Shown: piece after piece, positions 52,366 to 60,648 of the stretch
Position numbering within the stretch: the first letter of the stretch is position 1
Layout of the letters: the number at the start of each line of letters is the position of its first letter
Notes under the pieces: generated by a model
Seen by the model: the letters and a program-made list of their open reading frames with translations, nothing else
What the model was told of the DNA's origin: nothing
Database searches by the model: none
Assembly (NCBI RefSeq): GCF_003003055.1
Contig: NZ_PVTV01000018.1
Span: 46,160-110,159, forward strand
DNA: 64,000 bases
Reading direction: 5' to 3'
Origin: Jezberella montanilacus
GTDB taxonomy: Bacteria; Pseudomonadota; Gammaproteobacteria; Burkholderiales; Burkholderiaceae_B
Translations under genes and position numbers: made by a program

Positions 52366-53532
52366 TTAAGCCGAGAGCTCACGCATGACTTTAATTAAAT
52401 CGGATTTACCTTCAAAACCAATACCTGGCAGATCCGGCATGGTGATGTGGCTATTTTCAACTTTAACGCCATCGGGGAAACCGCCGAAAGGCTGAAACAA
52501 GTCTGGATAGCTTTCGTTGCCACCTAAGCCCAAGCCTGCTGCAATGTTGAGTGACATTTGATGTCCTCCGTGAGGTACGCAACGACTGGCAGACCAGCCA
52601 TGCTCTTTAAGCATTTCAAGGGTTCGCAGATATTCAACCAAACCATAACTTAAGGCACAGTCAAATTGCAGATAGTCCCGGTCGGGGCGCATGCCACCGT
52701 AACGAATCAAGTTGCGTGCATCCTGCATGGAGAATAAGTTTTCACCGGTGGCCATCGGATTCTTGTAGTAGTTGCGCAGGTTTGCCTGAAGGTCGTAGTC
52801 AAGCGGATCCCCGGCTTCTTCATACCAGAACAAATCGTACTGCGACAGGGCTTTCGCATAAGCCACCGAGGTATCGCGGTCAAAGCGGCCATTCGCATCA
52901 ACGCACAATTTTTGGCCATCTTGCAGCACACTTAAAACAGAATCAATACGGCGCAAGTCTTCATCAAGCGAGGCACCACCAATTTTCTTTTTAACCACGG
53001 TGTAACCACGATCGATGTAACTGCGCATCTCATCTTTTAATTTTTCATGATCTTGGCCGGGGTAGTAATAGCCCCCGGCTGCGTAAACGAAAACTTTTCG
53101 ATTTGGCTTGCCATCGCCATAGCGATCAGCGAGCAACTGAAACAGTGGCTTGCCTTCAATTTTGGCGACCGCATCCCAGACTGCCATGTCAATCGTACCG
53201 ATTGCGACTGAACGCTCACCATGGCCGCCAGGTTTTTCGTTGGTGTACAAAGTGGCCCAAATCTTATGTGGATCAAGGTTGTGCCCACTATCGTCGAGCA
53301 ATGATTCAGGATTTGCTTCTGTCACTCTTGGGATGAAGCGTTCGCGCATTAACTTGCCCTGGCCATAGCGACCGTTTGAGTTAAAGCCATAGCCAATGAC
53401 TGGTTTGCCGTCACGAAGGACGTCGGTCATAACAGCCACCAGGCTTAGCGTCATTTTGCTGAAGTCGATATAGGCGTTTCGAATAGATGAGCTGATCGGT
53501 AGCGTGACTTCGCGGATTTCTGTGATTCTCAT
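52366..53532 (-). CDS. tarD: Enolase-superfamily dehydratase, probable D-tartrate dehydratase
   Basis: This 388-aa protein is of the mandelate-racemase/muconate-lactonising type. Metal ligands are likely D212 (C-V-D-A-N-G-R-F), E238 or E239 (W-Y-E-E-A) and E264 (A-T-G-E-N-L); base residues are in V-V-K-K-K-I-G-G (K181-K183) and P-H-G-G-H-Q-M (H321, H324). This combination and the segments around it match characterised D-tartrate dehydratase, which makes oxaloacetate from D-tartrate. A carboxylate transporter is not adjacent. A tandem repeat lies in its leader at 53548-53570. Confidence 0.78.
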   Translation of the reverse strand: MRITEIREVTLPISSSIRNAYIDFSKMTLSLVAVMTDVLRDGKPVIGYGFNSNGRYGQGKLMRERFIPRVTEANPESLLDDSGHNLDPHKIWATLYTNEKPGGHGERSVAIGTIDMAVWDAVAKIEGKPLFQLLADRYGDGKPNRKVFVYAAGGYYYPGQDHEKLKDEMRSYIDRGYTVVKKKIGGASLDEDLRRIDSVLSVLQDGQKLCVDANGRFDRDTSVAYAKALSQYDLFWYEEAGDPLDYDLQANLRNYYKNPMATGENLFSMQDARNLIRYGGMRPDRDYLQFDCALSYGLVEYLRTLEMLKEHGWSASRCVPHGGHQMSLNIAAGLGLGGNESYPDLFQPFGGFPDGVKVENSHITMPDLPGIGFEGKSDLIKVMRELSA

Positions 53533-53547
53533 AGGCTTTGTATCTTT

Positions 53548-53570
53548 GCGAGTAGGCGAGTAGGCGAGTA
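53548..53570. repeat. Octanucleotide tandem repeat in the tarD leader
   Basis: Two complete copies and one seven-base copy of GCGAGTAG follow one another, 15 bases upstream of the tarD-like start codon (on the opposite strand, CTACTCGC). The length of 8 is not a multiple of three and lies outside the coding region, so copy-number changes would alter leader spacing. Confidence 0.8.
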
Positions 53571-53619
53571 TTTTTGTTAGGTTTTCTTTGGTTTTAGGTG
53601 GATCTTTCGTTATCGCGGT

Positions 53620-54138
53620 TTAAATTTTAATTAAAGACTTAGACTGGATATTGGCGCTGGTTAATTTAGCAGAGCCCAGAAGATCTGAGATTTCTAGGAG
53701 AACAACTGCACCCGCGACGTGCCCGCCAGCTTGTTCAACTAAATTTGCTGCAGCGATTAGCGTCCCACCCGTCGCCAAGACGTCGTCAATGACAAGCACT
53801 TTGGCATCCCGCGGCAATATATCTTGCTGTAATTGCAGCGCATCCTGGCCATACTCTAAGCCGTAGGCTTTGGAGAAAACCTGTTTGGGTAATTTGTTGG
53901 GCTTACGGGCTAAGACCAAGCCTTTTTTTGTTGCTTGAGCCAGAGCCGTGGCGAAGATGAAGCCCCTCGCTTCTATCCCCAGCAGATAGTCAAACTTATA
54001 ACCTCGACTGAGGTCATACAATTGCTCTATGGCATAAGCAAAGGCCTTGTGATCCGCCAGCAATGGCGAAATGTCTTTGAACATAATCCCTGGTTTCGGA
54101 AAATCGGGAACCGTAGGTAAATAATCTAATAGATTCAT
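53620..54138 (-). CDS. apt: Adenine phosphoribosyltransferase
   Basis: This 172-aa enzyme makes AMP from adenine and PRPP. The start D-Y-L-P-T-V-P-D-F-P-K-P-G-I-M-F-K-D-I is typical, R58-G-F follows in the A-R-G-F-I-F segment, and the PRPP-binding motif V-L-V-I-D-D-V-L-A-T-G-G-T lies at 114-126. The divergent neighbour, five bases away from start codon to start codon, is an MTA/SAH-nucleosidase-like gene whose reaction releases adenine, so the pair is a salvage unit. Confidence 0.94.
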   Translation of the reverse strand: MNLLDYLPTVPDFPKPGIMFKDISPLLADHKAFAYAIEQLYDLSRGYKFDYLLGIEARGFIFATALAQATKKGLVLARKPNKLPKQVFSKAYGLEYGQDALQLQQDILPRDAKVLVIDDVLATGGTLIAAANLVEQAGGHVAGAVVLLEISDLLGSAKLTSANIQSKSLIKI

Positions 54139-54143
54139 TTGTG

Positions 54144-54710
54144 ATGAAAAATTCTTTAGTGTTAATCGTTGCGCTCGAAGACGAGCTTGATCAAGGGATA
54201 CTATCTTCGCATATCCCGATCATCTATTCAGGAATTGGCAAAATAAACGCCACGATTGCTACATTTAAAGCGATCAAGGAATATGACCCCAGTTTAATTA
54301 TTAATTTCGGCACTGTTGGGAAAATCACACCTCACCTCAACGGCTTAATACAAATTGGCGCCGTGGTGCAGCGCGACATGATTGCCGAGCCTTTGGCACC
54401 AAGGGGGTCTGTGCCCTTTTCTAAAAAGCCCGATCAGCTGCGATCAATTGCCAGCGGATATGTTTGTGGCACTGGGGACAGTTTCGTGACAACACAGGAT
54501 CTGTGGCTGATCCAAAAAGGTATCGATGTGGTCGACATGGAACTCTTTGCAATCGCTTCGGTAGCCCATGAACATCAAGTCGACTGGGTGTCTTATAAGT
54601 TCATCTCTGATGATGCCAACGAGTCATCTGGTCATGAATGGACAAAACAAGTAAGTCAAGGGCAAAGCCTGTTTTTAGAAAAGTTGCAAATGCATCTCGA
54701 ACAAACATAA
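54144..54710 (+). CDS. Methylthioadenosine/S-adenosylhomocysteine nucleosidase-like protein
   Basis: The ATG at 54144 is used (188 aa); a GTG directly before it is possible. Purine-nucleosidase motifs are E-D-E near residue 13, G-I-G-K-I-N-A near 31-37, V-D-M-E-L-F-A-I-A in the C-terminal third (ribose-binding Met-Glu), and I-S-D-D-A-N with the catalytic Asp. It is some 40 residues shorter than E. coli MTAN. It cleaves adenine from methylthioadenosine or adenosylhomocysteine; the adjacent divergent apt gene recycles that adenine. No ribosome site is visible because the upstream sequence is apt coding sequence. Confidence 0.83.
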   Translation: MKNSLVLIVALEDELDQGILSSHIPIIYSGIGKINATIATFKAIKEYDPSLIINFGTVGKITPHLNGLIQIGAVVQRDMIAEPLAPRGSVPFSKKPDQLRSIASGYVCGTGDSFVTTQDLWLIQKGIDVVDMELFAIASVAHEHQVDWVSYKFISDDANESSGHEWTKQVSQGQSLFLEKLQMHLEQT

Positions 54711-54794
54711 CAGCCTAAATTGAACGCGAAGCTATTAAATCAGTATTCAGATACAGTTGGTTACTATTGACACTTTTAGGTTTAGAAACATCCT

Positions 54795-55373
54795 ATGGCA
54801 CTCGACGCTTTAATTGTATCCACCGGGGTGGTAGCGCTCGCAGAGATTGGCGATAAAACACAGCTCTTGGCTTTTATTCTTGCTGCGAGGTTTAAAAAGC
54901 CCGTACCCATCGTCTTGGGCATCTTGGTTGCAACGGTCATCAATCATGGTTTGGCTGGCGCCCTAGGTGCCTGGATCACCACGGCAGTGAGTCCTGAGAT
55001 CCTTCGTTGGGTACTGGGCATCTCGTTTATTGGCATGGCAATCTGGACACTGATCCCAGACAAGATCGAAGAAGAAGAAACGACAATGGGTAACAAATAT
55101 GGCGTGTTTGGCGCCACTTTGATTACCTTCTTCTTGGCTGAAATGGGCGACAAAACACAGATCGCAACCGTTGCTTTAGCTGCAAGTTACGGCACGCCAT
55201 TGCTGGTCGTGGTTGGCACAACGCTCGGCATGTTGATCGCAGATGTCCCCGCTGTCTTTATCGCCGACAAATTTGCTGACAAAATCCCGATGAAGCTGGT
55301 TCACTCGATTGCGGCTGCGATTTTCGCAGTGATGGGTGTGCTTACTTTATTTAAGATTGACAAGCTGTTTTAA
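54795..55373 (+). CDS. GDT1/TMEM165 (UPF0016) family manganese/calcium transporter
   Basis: This 192-aa protein has six helices in two repeats, each containing the signature E-x-G-D-K-T: A-E-I-G-D-K-T-Q near residue 17 and A-E-M-G-D-K-T-Q near residue 115. Relatives export manganese or calcium from the cytoplasm. The gap upstream is too short for a manganese riboswitch, and none was recognised. It converges with the tag gene seven bases away. Confidence 0.92.
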   Translation: MALDALIVSTGVVALAEIGDKTQLLAFILAARFKKPVPIVLGILVATVINHGLAGALGAWITTAVSPEILRWVLGISFIGMAIWTLIPDKIEEEETTMGNKYGVFGATLITFFLAEMGDKTQIATVALAASYGTPLLVVVGTTLGMLIADVPAVFIADKFADKIPMKLVHSIAAAIFAVMGVLTLFKIDKLF

Positions 55374-55380
55374 ATGCCTG

Positions 55381-55971
55381 CTACCGACCGACAGAGTGGC
55401 GATGGCAATCGACCAGATGGTCATTAACCATCCCGGATGCTTGCATAAAGGCATAACAAATCGTTGAACCGACGAATTTGAATCCGACGTCCAGTAATGC
55501 TTTGCTCATTGCGTCGGATTCAGCCGTTTTAGCAGGCACGTCAGTCATGAGAGTGCGTTTGTTTTGAAAGGTCTCGTGCTTCACAAACTGCCAGACGAAA
55601 TGACTAAATGACTGGCCTTGCAACTGCAGATTGAGATAAGACCGCGCATTCGTGATGGTCGAGACAATCTTTAATTTGTTTCTAATAATGCCGGGGTTAC
55701 TCAAGAGCTCAGCAATTTTATTTTCGTCATATTTGGCGATAATTTCTGGCACAAAGCCATCAAAAGCCTGACGATAGTTTTCGCGTTTCTTTAAAACTGT
55801 TGCCCACGAAAGCCCAGCCTGAGCGCCTTCAAGGATCAGAAGTTCGAACAAAGTCCTGTCATCCCTTATAGGGACACCCCACTCGGTATCGTGATAATGA
55901 CGGTAAAGCTCAAAACCTTCGCACCAGGGGCAACGTTTAATTGAAGGTTCTGTCGTTGTCTCGTTTGTCAT
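55381..55971 (-). CDS. tag: DNA-3-methyladenine glycosylase I
   Basis: The ATG at 55971 is used; a GTG directly upstream is also open. The 196-aa protein has the Tag pattern C-P-W-C-E-G near residue 15 (zinc ligands with a later H-x-H at the C-terminus), Y-H-D-T-E-W-G-V-P at about 27-35, and F-E-L-L-I-L-E-G-A-Q-A-G-L-S-W. It removes 3-methyladenine from alkylated DNA. A second alkylation repair protein (AraC-Ogt) is encoded at 10570-11430. Confidence 0.94.
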   Translation of the reverse strand: MTNETTTEPSIKRCPWCEGFELYRHYHDTEWGVPIRDDRTLFELLILEGAQAGLSWATVLKKRENYRQAFDGFVPEIIAKYDENKIAELLSNPGIIRNKLKIVSTITNARSYLNLQLQGQSFSHFVWQFVKHETFQNKRTLMTDVPAKTAESDAMSKALLDVGFKFVGSTICYAFMQASGMVNDHLVDCHRHSVGR

Positions 55972-56017
55972 CACGGTTACTTTAGCCTGTATCGACGAAA
56001 GTCGATAATATCTAACG

Positions 56018-56872
56018 CTAGTTACCTAAGAACTTATGAATCTGAAACAAGGCTCCAACTCCCTGTCCGGATTGATTGTTGATAGGCAAAACGGCTTCGA
56101 CTGAGAGATTAAATTCTGGTCCAACCCAGACGACTCCCGGATTAACCGACCCCGTAATCTGACCACTACAAGAACCAGTCATACACGTTTGTAGTGGGAA
56201 TTCGACAACGGGAATCAGGTGGTTGAATGGCTCGCCCCAGCCAGTTTTTTGAACGTGATCGTTTAAATACATAAAACTGTATTGAAGCGTAAAACCCCAG
56301 TTCAACGTTTTAGGCTGAGCCTGATCGGTAGGCAGCTGGTACCCCAACACGCCAGTCATCGCTAAAGGTTTTAAAAAGCTCAGTGAGTCAGGTAAATCAC
56401 CAAAGCCTTTCGCGTAAAAAAGAGTTGGGGCGTAGGTGGTGTAGTTGACGGCACCGGGCCCGCCTGTTCCACCAATTTGTCCGTTCATACCGATCGTAAT
56501 CGCGAACTCATGTTCATCGTTAATCATCAGTTCTTTTTTGACGGTGTAATAAAGGTTGTCAAAGCCGGTTGTTTGTGGCGCGAGATTGGCATTGGGATTG
56601 CGGTATAGACCGTCAACGGCAATACCAAAGCCCTTGAACGGCTCTATGCCACCACCCATCAACAAGAAATTGCTAGCGTTGTCCGAAGAATTGTTAGCAC
56701 CCGCCTTGGGTGTTTTGCCAACAACTGCATGAACCTCATCTGCTGCGTAGGGGTCATCAACGGAAATGGTTGGAGGGAAGTAGCGATCGCCCGCAATACC
56801 ATGAGCGCTTGCGCCCAATGGGTGCACACTGCACAGCATTGCAATGATGTGAGGGAAGTATTTTTTAAGCAT
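56018..56872 (-). CDS. Exported protein, probable outer-membrane beta-barrel, function unknown
   Basis: This 284-aa protein has a signal peptide (M-L-K-K-Y-F-P-H... ending near G-A-S-A-H-G) and a mature part of alternating hydrophobic and polar residues with many G, N, Y and F, as in beta-barrel outer-membrane proteins; two cysteines (T-C-M-T-G-S-C) lie in a late loop. The C-terminal residues F-L-G-N are not the perfect terminal-Phe signal. I do not recognise a named family. It lies just after a truncated MFS gene. Confidence 0.7.
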   Translation of the reverse strand: MLKKYFPHIIAMLCSVHPLGASAHGIAGDRYFPPTISVDDPYAADEVHAVVGKTPKAGANNSSDNASNFLLMGGGIEPFKGFGIAVDGLYRNPNANLAPQTTGFDNLYYTVKKELMINDEHEFAITIGMNGQIGGTGGPGAVNYTTYAPTLFYAKGFGDLPDSLSFLKPLAMTGVLGYQLPTDQAQPKTLNWGFTLQYSFMYLNDHVQKTGWGEPFNHLIPVVEFPLQTCMTGSCSGQITGSVNPGVVWVGPEFNLSVEAVLPINNQSGQGVGALFQIHKFLGN

Positions 56873-56887
56873 TCGATATCTTAACGA

Positions 56888-57136
56888 CTAATCGCTCGAG
56901 CGTTGGTAAACCCATAACGCCATTAAGGTAAAGGCCACTAAGGCACAGCTCCCGGAAAATAAGAAGGCATAGAGTGGTGCGATCGACTCGTAGATCCATC
57001 CAAAGATAAAAGAAGCAGGAAAGAGCATTAGACCGGTAACTAAATTAAACCAGCCAAACGCTGTGCCGGCTAATCCTTTAGGTGCCATGTCAGCCACCAG
57101 GGCTTTCTCTAGTGACTTTACGCTTGTTTACTTGTT
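56888..57136 (-). pseudogene. C-terminal fragment of an MFS transporter
   Basis: The frame reads A-L-V-A-D-M-A-P-K-G-L-A-G-T-A-F-G-W-F-N and then two hydrophobic helices, the last helices of an MFS carrier. An in-frame TAA stands just upstream at 57137-57139, and no further MFS sequence is recognised between there and the GST gene at 57241. Only about 83 of roughly 400 residues remain, so this is a deletion remnant rather than a small gene. Confidence 0.8.
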
Positions 57137-57240
57137 TCTCGAGGCATTGACGAATTCTTTTTCGCAATGCTATCTTGTGTTTTAGACGGGATGTGACAAC
57201 CAAATAACCGTTATTCACTGAAAATGAGACTGCGTACCCT

Positions 57241-57927
57241 ATGCTGAACCTCTACATTGCCAATAAAAACTATTCGTCGTGGTCGTTGCGTCCCTGGTTT
57301 CTAATGAAGGCACTAGATATCCCCTTCGTTGAACACCTGGTCTTTTTTGATGGAAAAGAAACCGCCAATAAGTTTCAACAATTCTCACCCAGTGCAAGAG
57401 TGCCCGTTCTTGTTGAGAATGAGCTGCATGTCTGGGATTCGCTCGCTATTACTGAATTTTTAGCCGAGCGGTACGAAACTGTTTGGCCCGGTGATAAAGC
57501 GAATCGTGCCTGGGCTAGAAGCGCCTGCGCCGAGATGCATTCAAGCTTTCACGCTCTCAGAAACGAGTGCTCAATGAGTCTTGGTGTTCGCGTGCGTCTG
57601 CATGAACCGAGTAGCGCCTTGCTAGCCGATTTGGCGCGCATTGAGCAGTTGTGGGCGGATGGGTTCGCGCGGTTTCATGGGCCTTGGCTCGCCGGAGAGC
57701 AGTTCAGTGCGGTAGATGCCTTCTTTGGCCCCGTCGCGTTCAGATTTCGCACCTACGATATCGCGTTGAATGAGCAGTCTCGGGCTTATGTTGATCGATT
57801 GTTGGCCCATCCGGCCATGCTGCAGTGGGAACAAGAGGCTCTTTCAGAAACCCAGCGTGACGCCGCGCACGAGTCAGATGTGTTGACCATGGGTACCGTC
57901 ATTAACGACTATCGAGCTACGATATAA
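57241..57927 (+). CDS. Glutathione S-transferase family protein
   Basis: This 228-aa protein has an N-terminal thioredoxin-like domain (L-Y-I-A-N-K-N-Y-S-S-W-S-L-R-P-W; S13 or S14 is the likely catalytic residue) with P-V-L-V near residue 59 and D-S-L-A-I-T-E-F-L at about 70-78, then an all-helical C-terminal domain. The W-S-L-R-P-W pattern is typical of a bacterial GST group of unknown substrate. It is monocistronic. Confidence 0.88.
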   Translation: MLNLYIANKNYSSWSLRPWFLMKALDIPFVEHLVFFDGKETANKFQQFSPSARVPVLVENELHVWDSLAITEFLAERYETVWPGDKANRAWARSACAEMHSSFHALRNECSMSLGVRVRLHEPSSALLADLARIEQLWADGFARFHGPWLAGEQFSAVDAFFGPVAFRFRTYDIALNEQSRAYVDRLLAHPAMLQWEQEALSETQRDAAHESDVLTMGTVINDYRATI

Positions 57928-57993
57928 GGGTACTGGCTTTTTGTCATAAAGCTGACACTTTCTCCGGGCAAGCACTGCAAGCGCCTTGGCTGT

Positions 57994-58749
57994 TTAATCC
58001 TGCTTGTCTTGTTTTATCCAAGCCTTGATCCTCAACACTGTCTCGCTCTCAATGCCCAAATATCCATGATGTGCCTGGGGGCCGCAAACGTTACCGGCAA
58101 TCGTTCCACCCTCCATCGTAATCAGGTCAGTGCCATACGTTTTGTGGTTATAGACAGCCCCTTCATAGCCTGTTGATTTACAGCTGTCATATCTATGATG
58201 AACCAATAGATATCTGCTTTTCCGACCTCTAGTGTCCAACTCATGATTGACGCTTGCAAGCGATGAGGTATTTATAAACCCCGCGATCTTTCCGTCCATT
58301 GCTATAGACAAGTCTTGAATTGATTGGGAACCCCTACTGGTGCTAAGCACATATATCTTTGCGTTGGGAAACTTAGATTGAAGGTCTTCGATAATTACTT
58401 TGACACGCTCTATTGAAGGAATGGAAACAGTTGAATCTGTTTCTGCGGTGACAAATTCATGATCAGCAATGAGCGTTCTAATACGAATCGCAAAATTACC
58501 CGGTTTCAAAAAAAGCACCCCTTGGCCATCTGGTGAGACTCTAGGGGTAAGCTTTCCATCGCCGCCAGGCATCAAGATGACAACATACTTTGGGTTGGCA
58601 ATCCCGATTGTGGTTAAGGCATAGGGCGCGATATCGCCATTCTTGTAATGAGCTGTTTCTATTAGTGAATCTTTCGCGCCGCTCTCAGTTTGGGCGTGGG
58701 CTGATGAAAAACCAAAAATCAAGGCAGTCAAAATAAACAGGTGCATCAT
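57994..58749 (-). CDS. Exported alpha/beta-hydrolase-like protein
   Basis: This 251-aa protein has a signal peptide (ending near S-A-H-A-Q) and a hydrolase-like core: V-V-I-L-M-P-G-G-D-G-K at about 55-65 as oxyanion segment, S-T-S-R-G-S-Q-S at about 135-142 as possible nucleophile elbow, and a late A-H-H-G-Y-L-G histidine. The elbow is not the canonical G-x-S-x-G, so activity is uncertain. Two cysteines are in the second half (D-S-C-K and V-C-G). Confidence 0.7.
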   Translation of the reverse strand: MMHLFILTALIFGFSSAHAQTESGAKDSLIETAHYKNGDIAPYALTTIGIANPKYVVILMPGGDGKLTPRVSPDGQGVLFLKPGNFAIRIRTLIADHEFVTAETDSTVSIPSIERVKVIIEDLQSKFPNAKIYVLSTSRGSQSIQDLSIAMDGKIAGFINTSSLASVNHELDTRGRKSRYLLVHHRYDSCKSTGYEGAVYNHKTYGTDLITMEGGTIAGNVCGPQAHHGYLGIESETVLRIKAWIKQDKQD

Positions 58750-58803
58750 TTAAGATCCTTAAAAATATTTGCTTCCTATTGATAAGATTTTTAGATGCGT
58801 TCA

Positions 58804-59367
58804 TTACCAGCCAGAGCTTCCTGGATCCCCCTTAAATGGGCCAACAAGTTCCGGCGTAATCCAGCCACCATAAAATCCACCTGGCTGAGGGGTTACTGGT
58901 TGACCTCCAACCGTACATTGCAGCGACGTTGCGTAAAGTGCCACACAATCTTTTAATTGCTCTGCGCCAGGCAAGGGGCGCGGATAACTCCATGCGACCT
59001 TGACTAAAGAACGCGAACCATCAACTAAAGACCAGTATTGAGCTGGCCCTTTCCATTCACAAACGGAACCCCCACCTGCTGACTCGAATAGGTTTTGCTT
59101 GACGTCTGCCCAGGGTAAATAGAAGGTAGGTGGGTGCGCTGTCTCAAGTGCCATCACTGCACGATTTGTTCGAGCGACTTCCACATTGCCCCAGACAACA
59201 ATCACTTCGCGCTGATCCAGAACCAGCTGAGGTGGACGCGGAAAGTCCCAAACGGATACTTGGCCCGGTTTAGGTAATTGCGCAAAATCAGGCCTGCTTG
59301 AACCGCGCCACTGCCAAGCGTCACGAGCGGCTTGAAGCCATGAAGGGATCTCGTTCGTTTGCATCAT
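58804..59367 (-). CDS. DUF427 family protein, longer form
   Basis: This 187-aa protein contains one DUF427 domain at about residues 50-125 (V-I-V-V-W-G-N-V-E-V-A-R-T, P-P-T-F-Y-L-P, C-E-W-K-G-P-A-Q-Y-W) with an N-terminal extension rich in W, R and P and a C-terminal tail with many G and P. It is a distant paralogue of the 94-aa DUF427 protein at 37675-37959. Function unknown. Confidence 0.82.
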   Translation of the reverse strand: MMQTNEIPSWLQAARDAWQWRGSSRPDFAQLPKPGQVSVWDFPRPPQLVLDQREVIVVWGNVEVARTNRAVMALETAHPPTFYLPWADVKQNLFESAGGGSVCEWKGPAQYWSLVDGSRSLVKVAWSYPRPLPGAEQLKDCVALYATSLQCTVGGQPVTPQPGGFYGGWITPELVGPFKGDPGSSGW

Positions 59368-59511
59368 TAGCCCCGGTTCGTAAAAGTTTTATTCATAGTG
59401 ATAGCGACAGCAATAATGACTAACGGTCATTTCAAACATGAGTCGAAGCGTTTCAATCCGGCTTTCACTTAAACGAATGAAGTCCAACCTATGGTCTGAG
59501 AATGCTAGCTG

Positions 59512-60018
59512 CTAGTCGCCCCAAATACTCCAGTTCATCGTCGGTGGAGATGGTTGACTCCATGACACCGGATATTTCTTTGTACCAAAACCTAGGCGGC
59601 TCCAAATCCAGGCGACAGCGGAAATGATACTAATCCCCAGCAACACTGTTAATCCGATGTGGCTAAAGCTGGCGTGCGCCTGAATCATAATCAAGGGATT
59701 GGCGCCTGCCGGGGGATGCACGGTACGGGTGAGGAGTAAGACACAAATCGTAATGACGACTGCTGTGACCGATACCCAAGTGGCATCTCCTAAGCATTGC
59801 ACACAAATAATTCCAATCAAACTGCTGAATAGGTGTCCACCCCAAACGGCTCTTGGCTGAGCCGCTGGTGTTGTGGATAAGCCAAACAGGAATAATGTTG
59901 TCCCGCCAAGCGAGGCGAGCAACAGAGGGCTTGTGGCTTTAGTTGCGAGCAGAGTTAGCGTGATGGCTACACCCGCGCCGATGGAGACCCAAATCAATCG
60001 AAGTAGTGTGGTTTTCAT
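59512..60018 (-). CDS. HPP family membrane protein
   Basis: This 168-aa protein has four to five helices and the family motif T-R-T-V-H-P-P-A-G-A-N-P at about 96-107. HPP proteins are inner-membrane proteins; some plant and cyanobacterial members transport nitrite, but the role in proteobacteria is unclear. It starts next to a decayed region (60019-60648). Confidence 0.87.
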   Translation of the reverse strand: MKTTLLRLIWVSIGAGVAITLTLLATKATSPLLLASLGGTTLFLFGLSTTPAAQPRAVWGGHLFSSLIGIICVQCLGDATWVSVTAVVITICVLLLTRTVHPPAGANPLIMIQAHASFSHIGLTVLLGISIISAVAWIWSRLGFGTKKYPVSWSQPSPPTMNWSIWGD

Positions 60019-60199
60019 TCGAGAATGATAATGCCAGTCCTGTCCTTTCGAAAGGCCACACCATCAGTCAAAGACCGTGAAAGAAAAAAAACCAGCGAAG
60101 ATACGCTAAGGCTTTGGGATTCAGTGGTGGTGTAGTGAGCCCCTGAAAGCGAACTCGCACTGTCAGCGTCTGATTACTGCTGCGGCACGCTTAGCACCA

Positions 60200-60340
60200 C
60201 TATACGTTCATGTCATCGTCTATCTGCGCAATGGCCATTGGCCGTGCGTGGATTGTGTTGGCGGTGTGTGTCACGAGCATCGCGACATCAAAGTCATTCA
60301 CTACATCATATAAATTTTTCTTGCTGTTGTTTGTGTTCAT
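60200..60340 (-). pseudogene. N-terminal remnant of a pyridoxamine 5'-phosphate oxidase-like (general stress protein 26) gene
   Basis: The minus strand encodes 46 residues from the ATG at 60340 to a TAG at 60200-60202, including L-Y-D-V-V-N-D-F-D-V-A-M-L-V-T and I-H-A-R-P-M-A-I-A-Q-I-D-D-D. This matches the first beta strands of PNPOx-like stress proteins, which are usually 150-180 residues. No continuation is seen in any frame downstream and no ribosome site precedes it, so it is a truncated relic. Confidence 0.7.
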
Positions 60341-60648
60341 GGCCGCTGGCTCCGTGGTCCCTGAAAATGGGGAAAGTTGTGCTCAATCGCTTACTTTACT
60401 GATGCGCCGTCACATCGTCCGTGCGCTGCCCAACACATCGTTGAGCAAAGTCGCTTACTTCATCCAACTTTTGGCGCTGGGTATTTGAAGTGATATGGCT
60501 TTGGGCTACTGAACAGACCTTCAATTCTTAATTTTCTTTAGCTGGGAGCCGGTGATGGCAATAACCACGCCCTATCCAATTACACTGTTGCCTCAGGCCT
60601 TTTGAAGGCGGCCCACATTAATACATAATCCTTGTTCGGACCTAAGAC
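60341..60648. other. Non-coding stretch, probably decayed
   Basis: I see no intact gene in these bases. A 92-codon plus-strand open frame at 60210-60488 lies over the antisense of the PNPOx relic and lacks a ribosome site. The region may contain further unrecognisable remnants and must include the promoter of the Bug gene that starts at 60649. Confidence 0.6.

Noticed and set aside
54711..54794. Manganese (yybP-ykoY) riboswitch before the GDT1-type gene
   Set aside because: The 84-base gap is too short and lacks the conserved loops.
60210..60488. Plus-strand open frame of 92 codons
   Set aside because: It overlies the antisense of the PNPOx-like relic, has no ribosome site and no recognisable family, so I treat it as chance.
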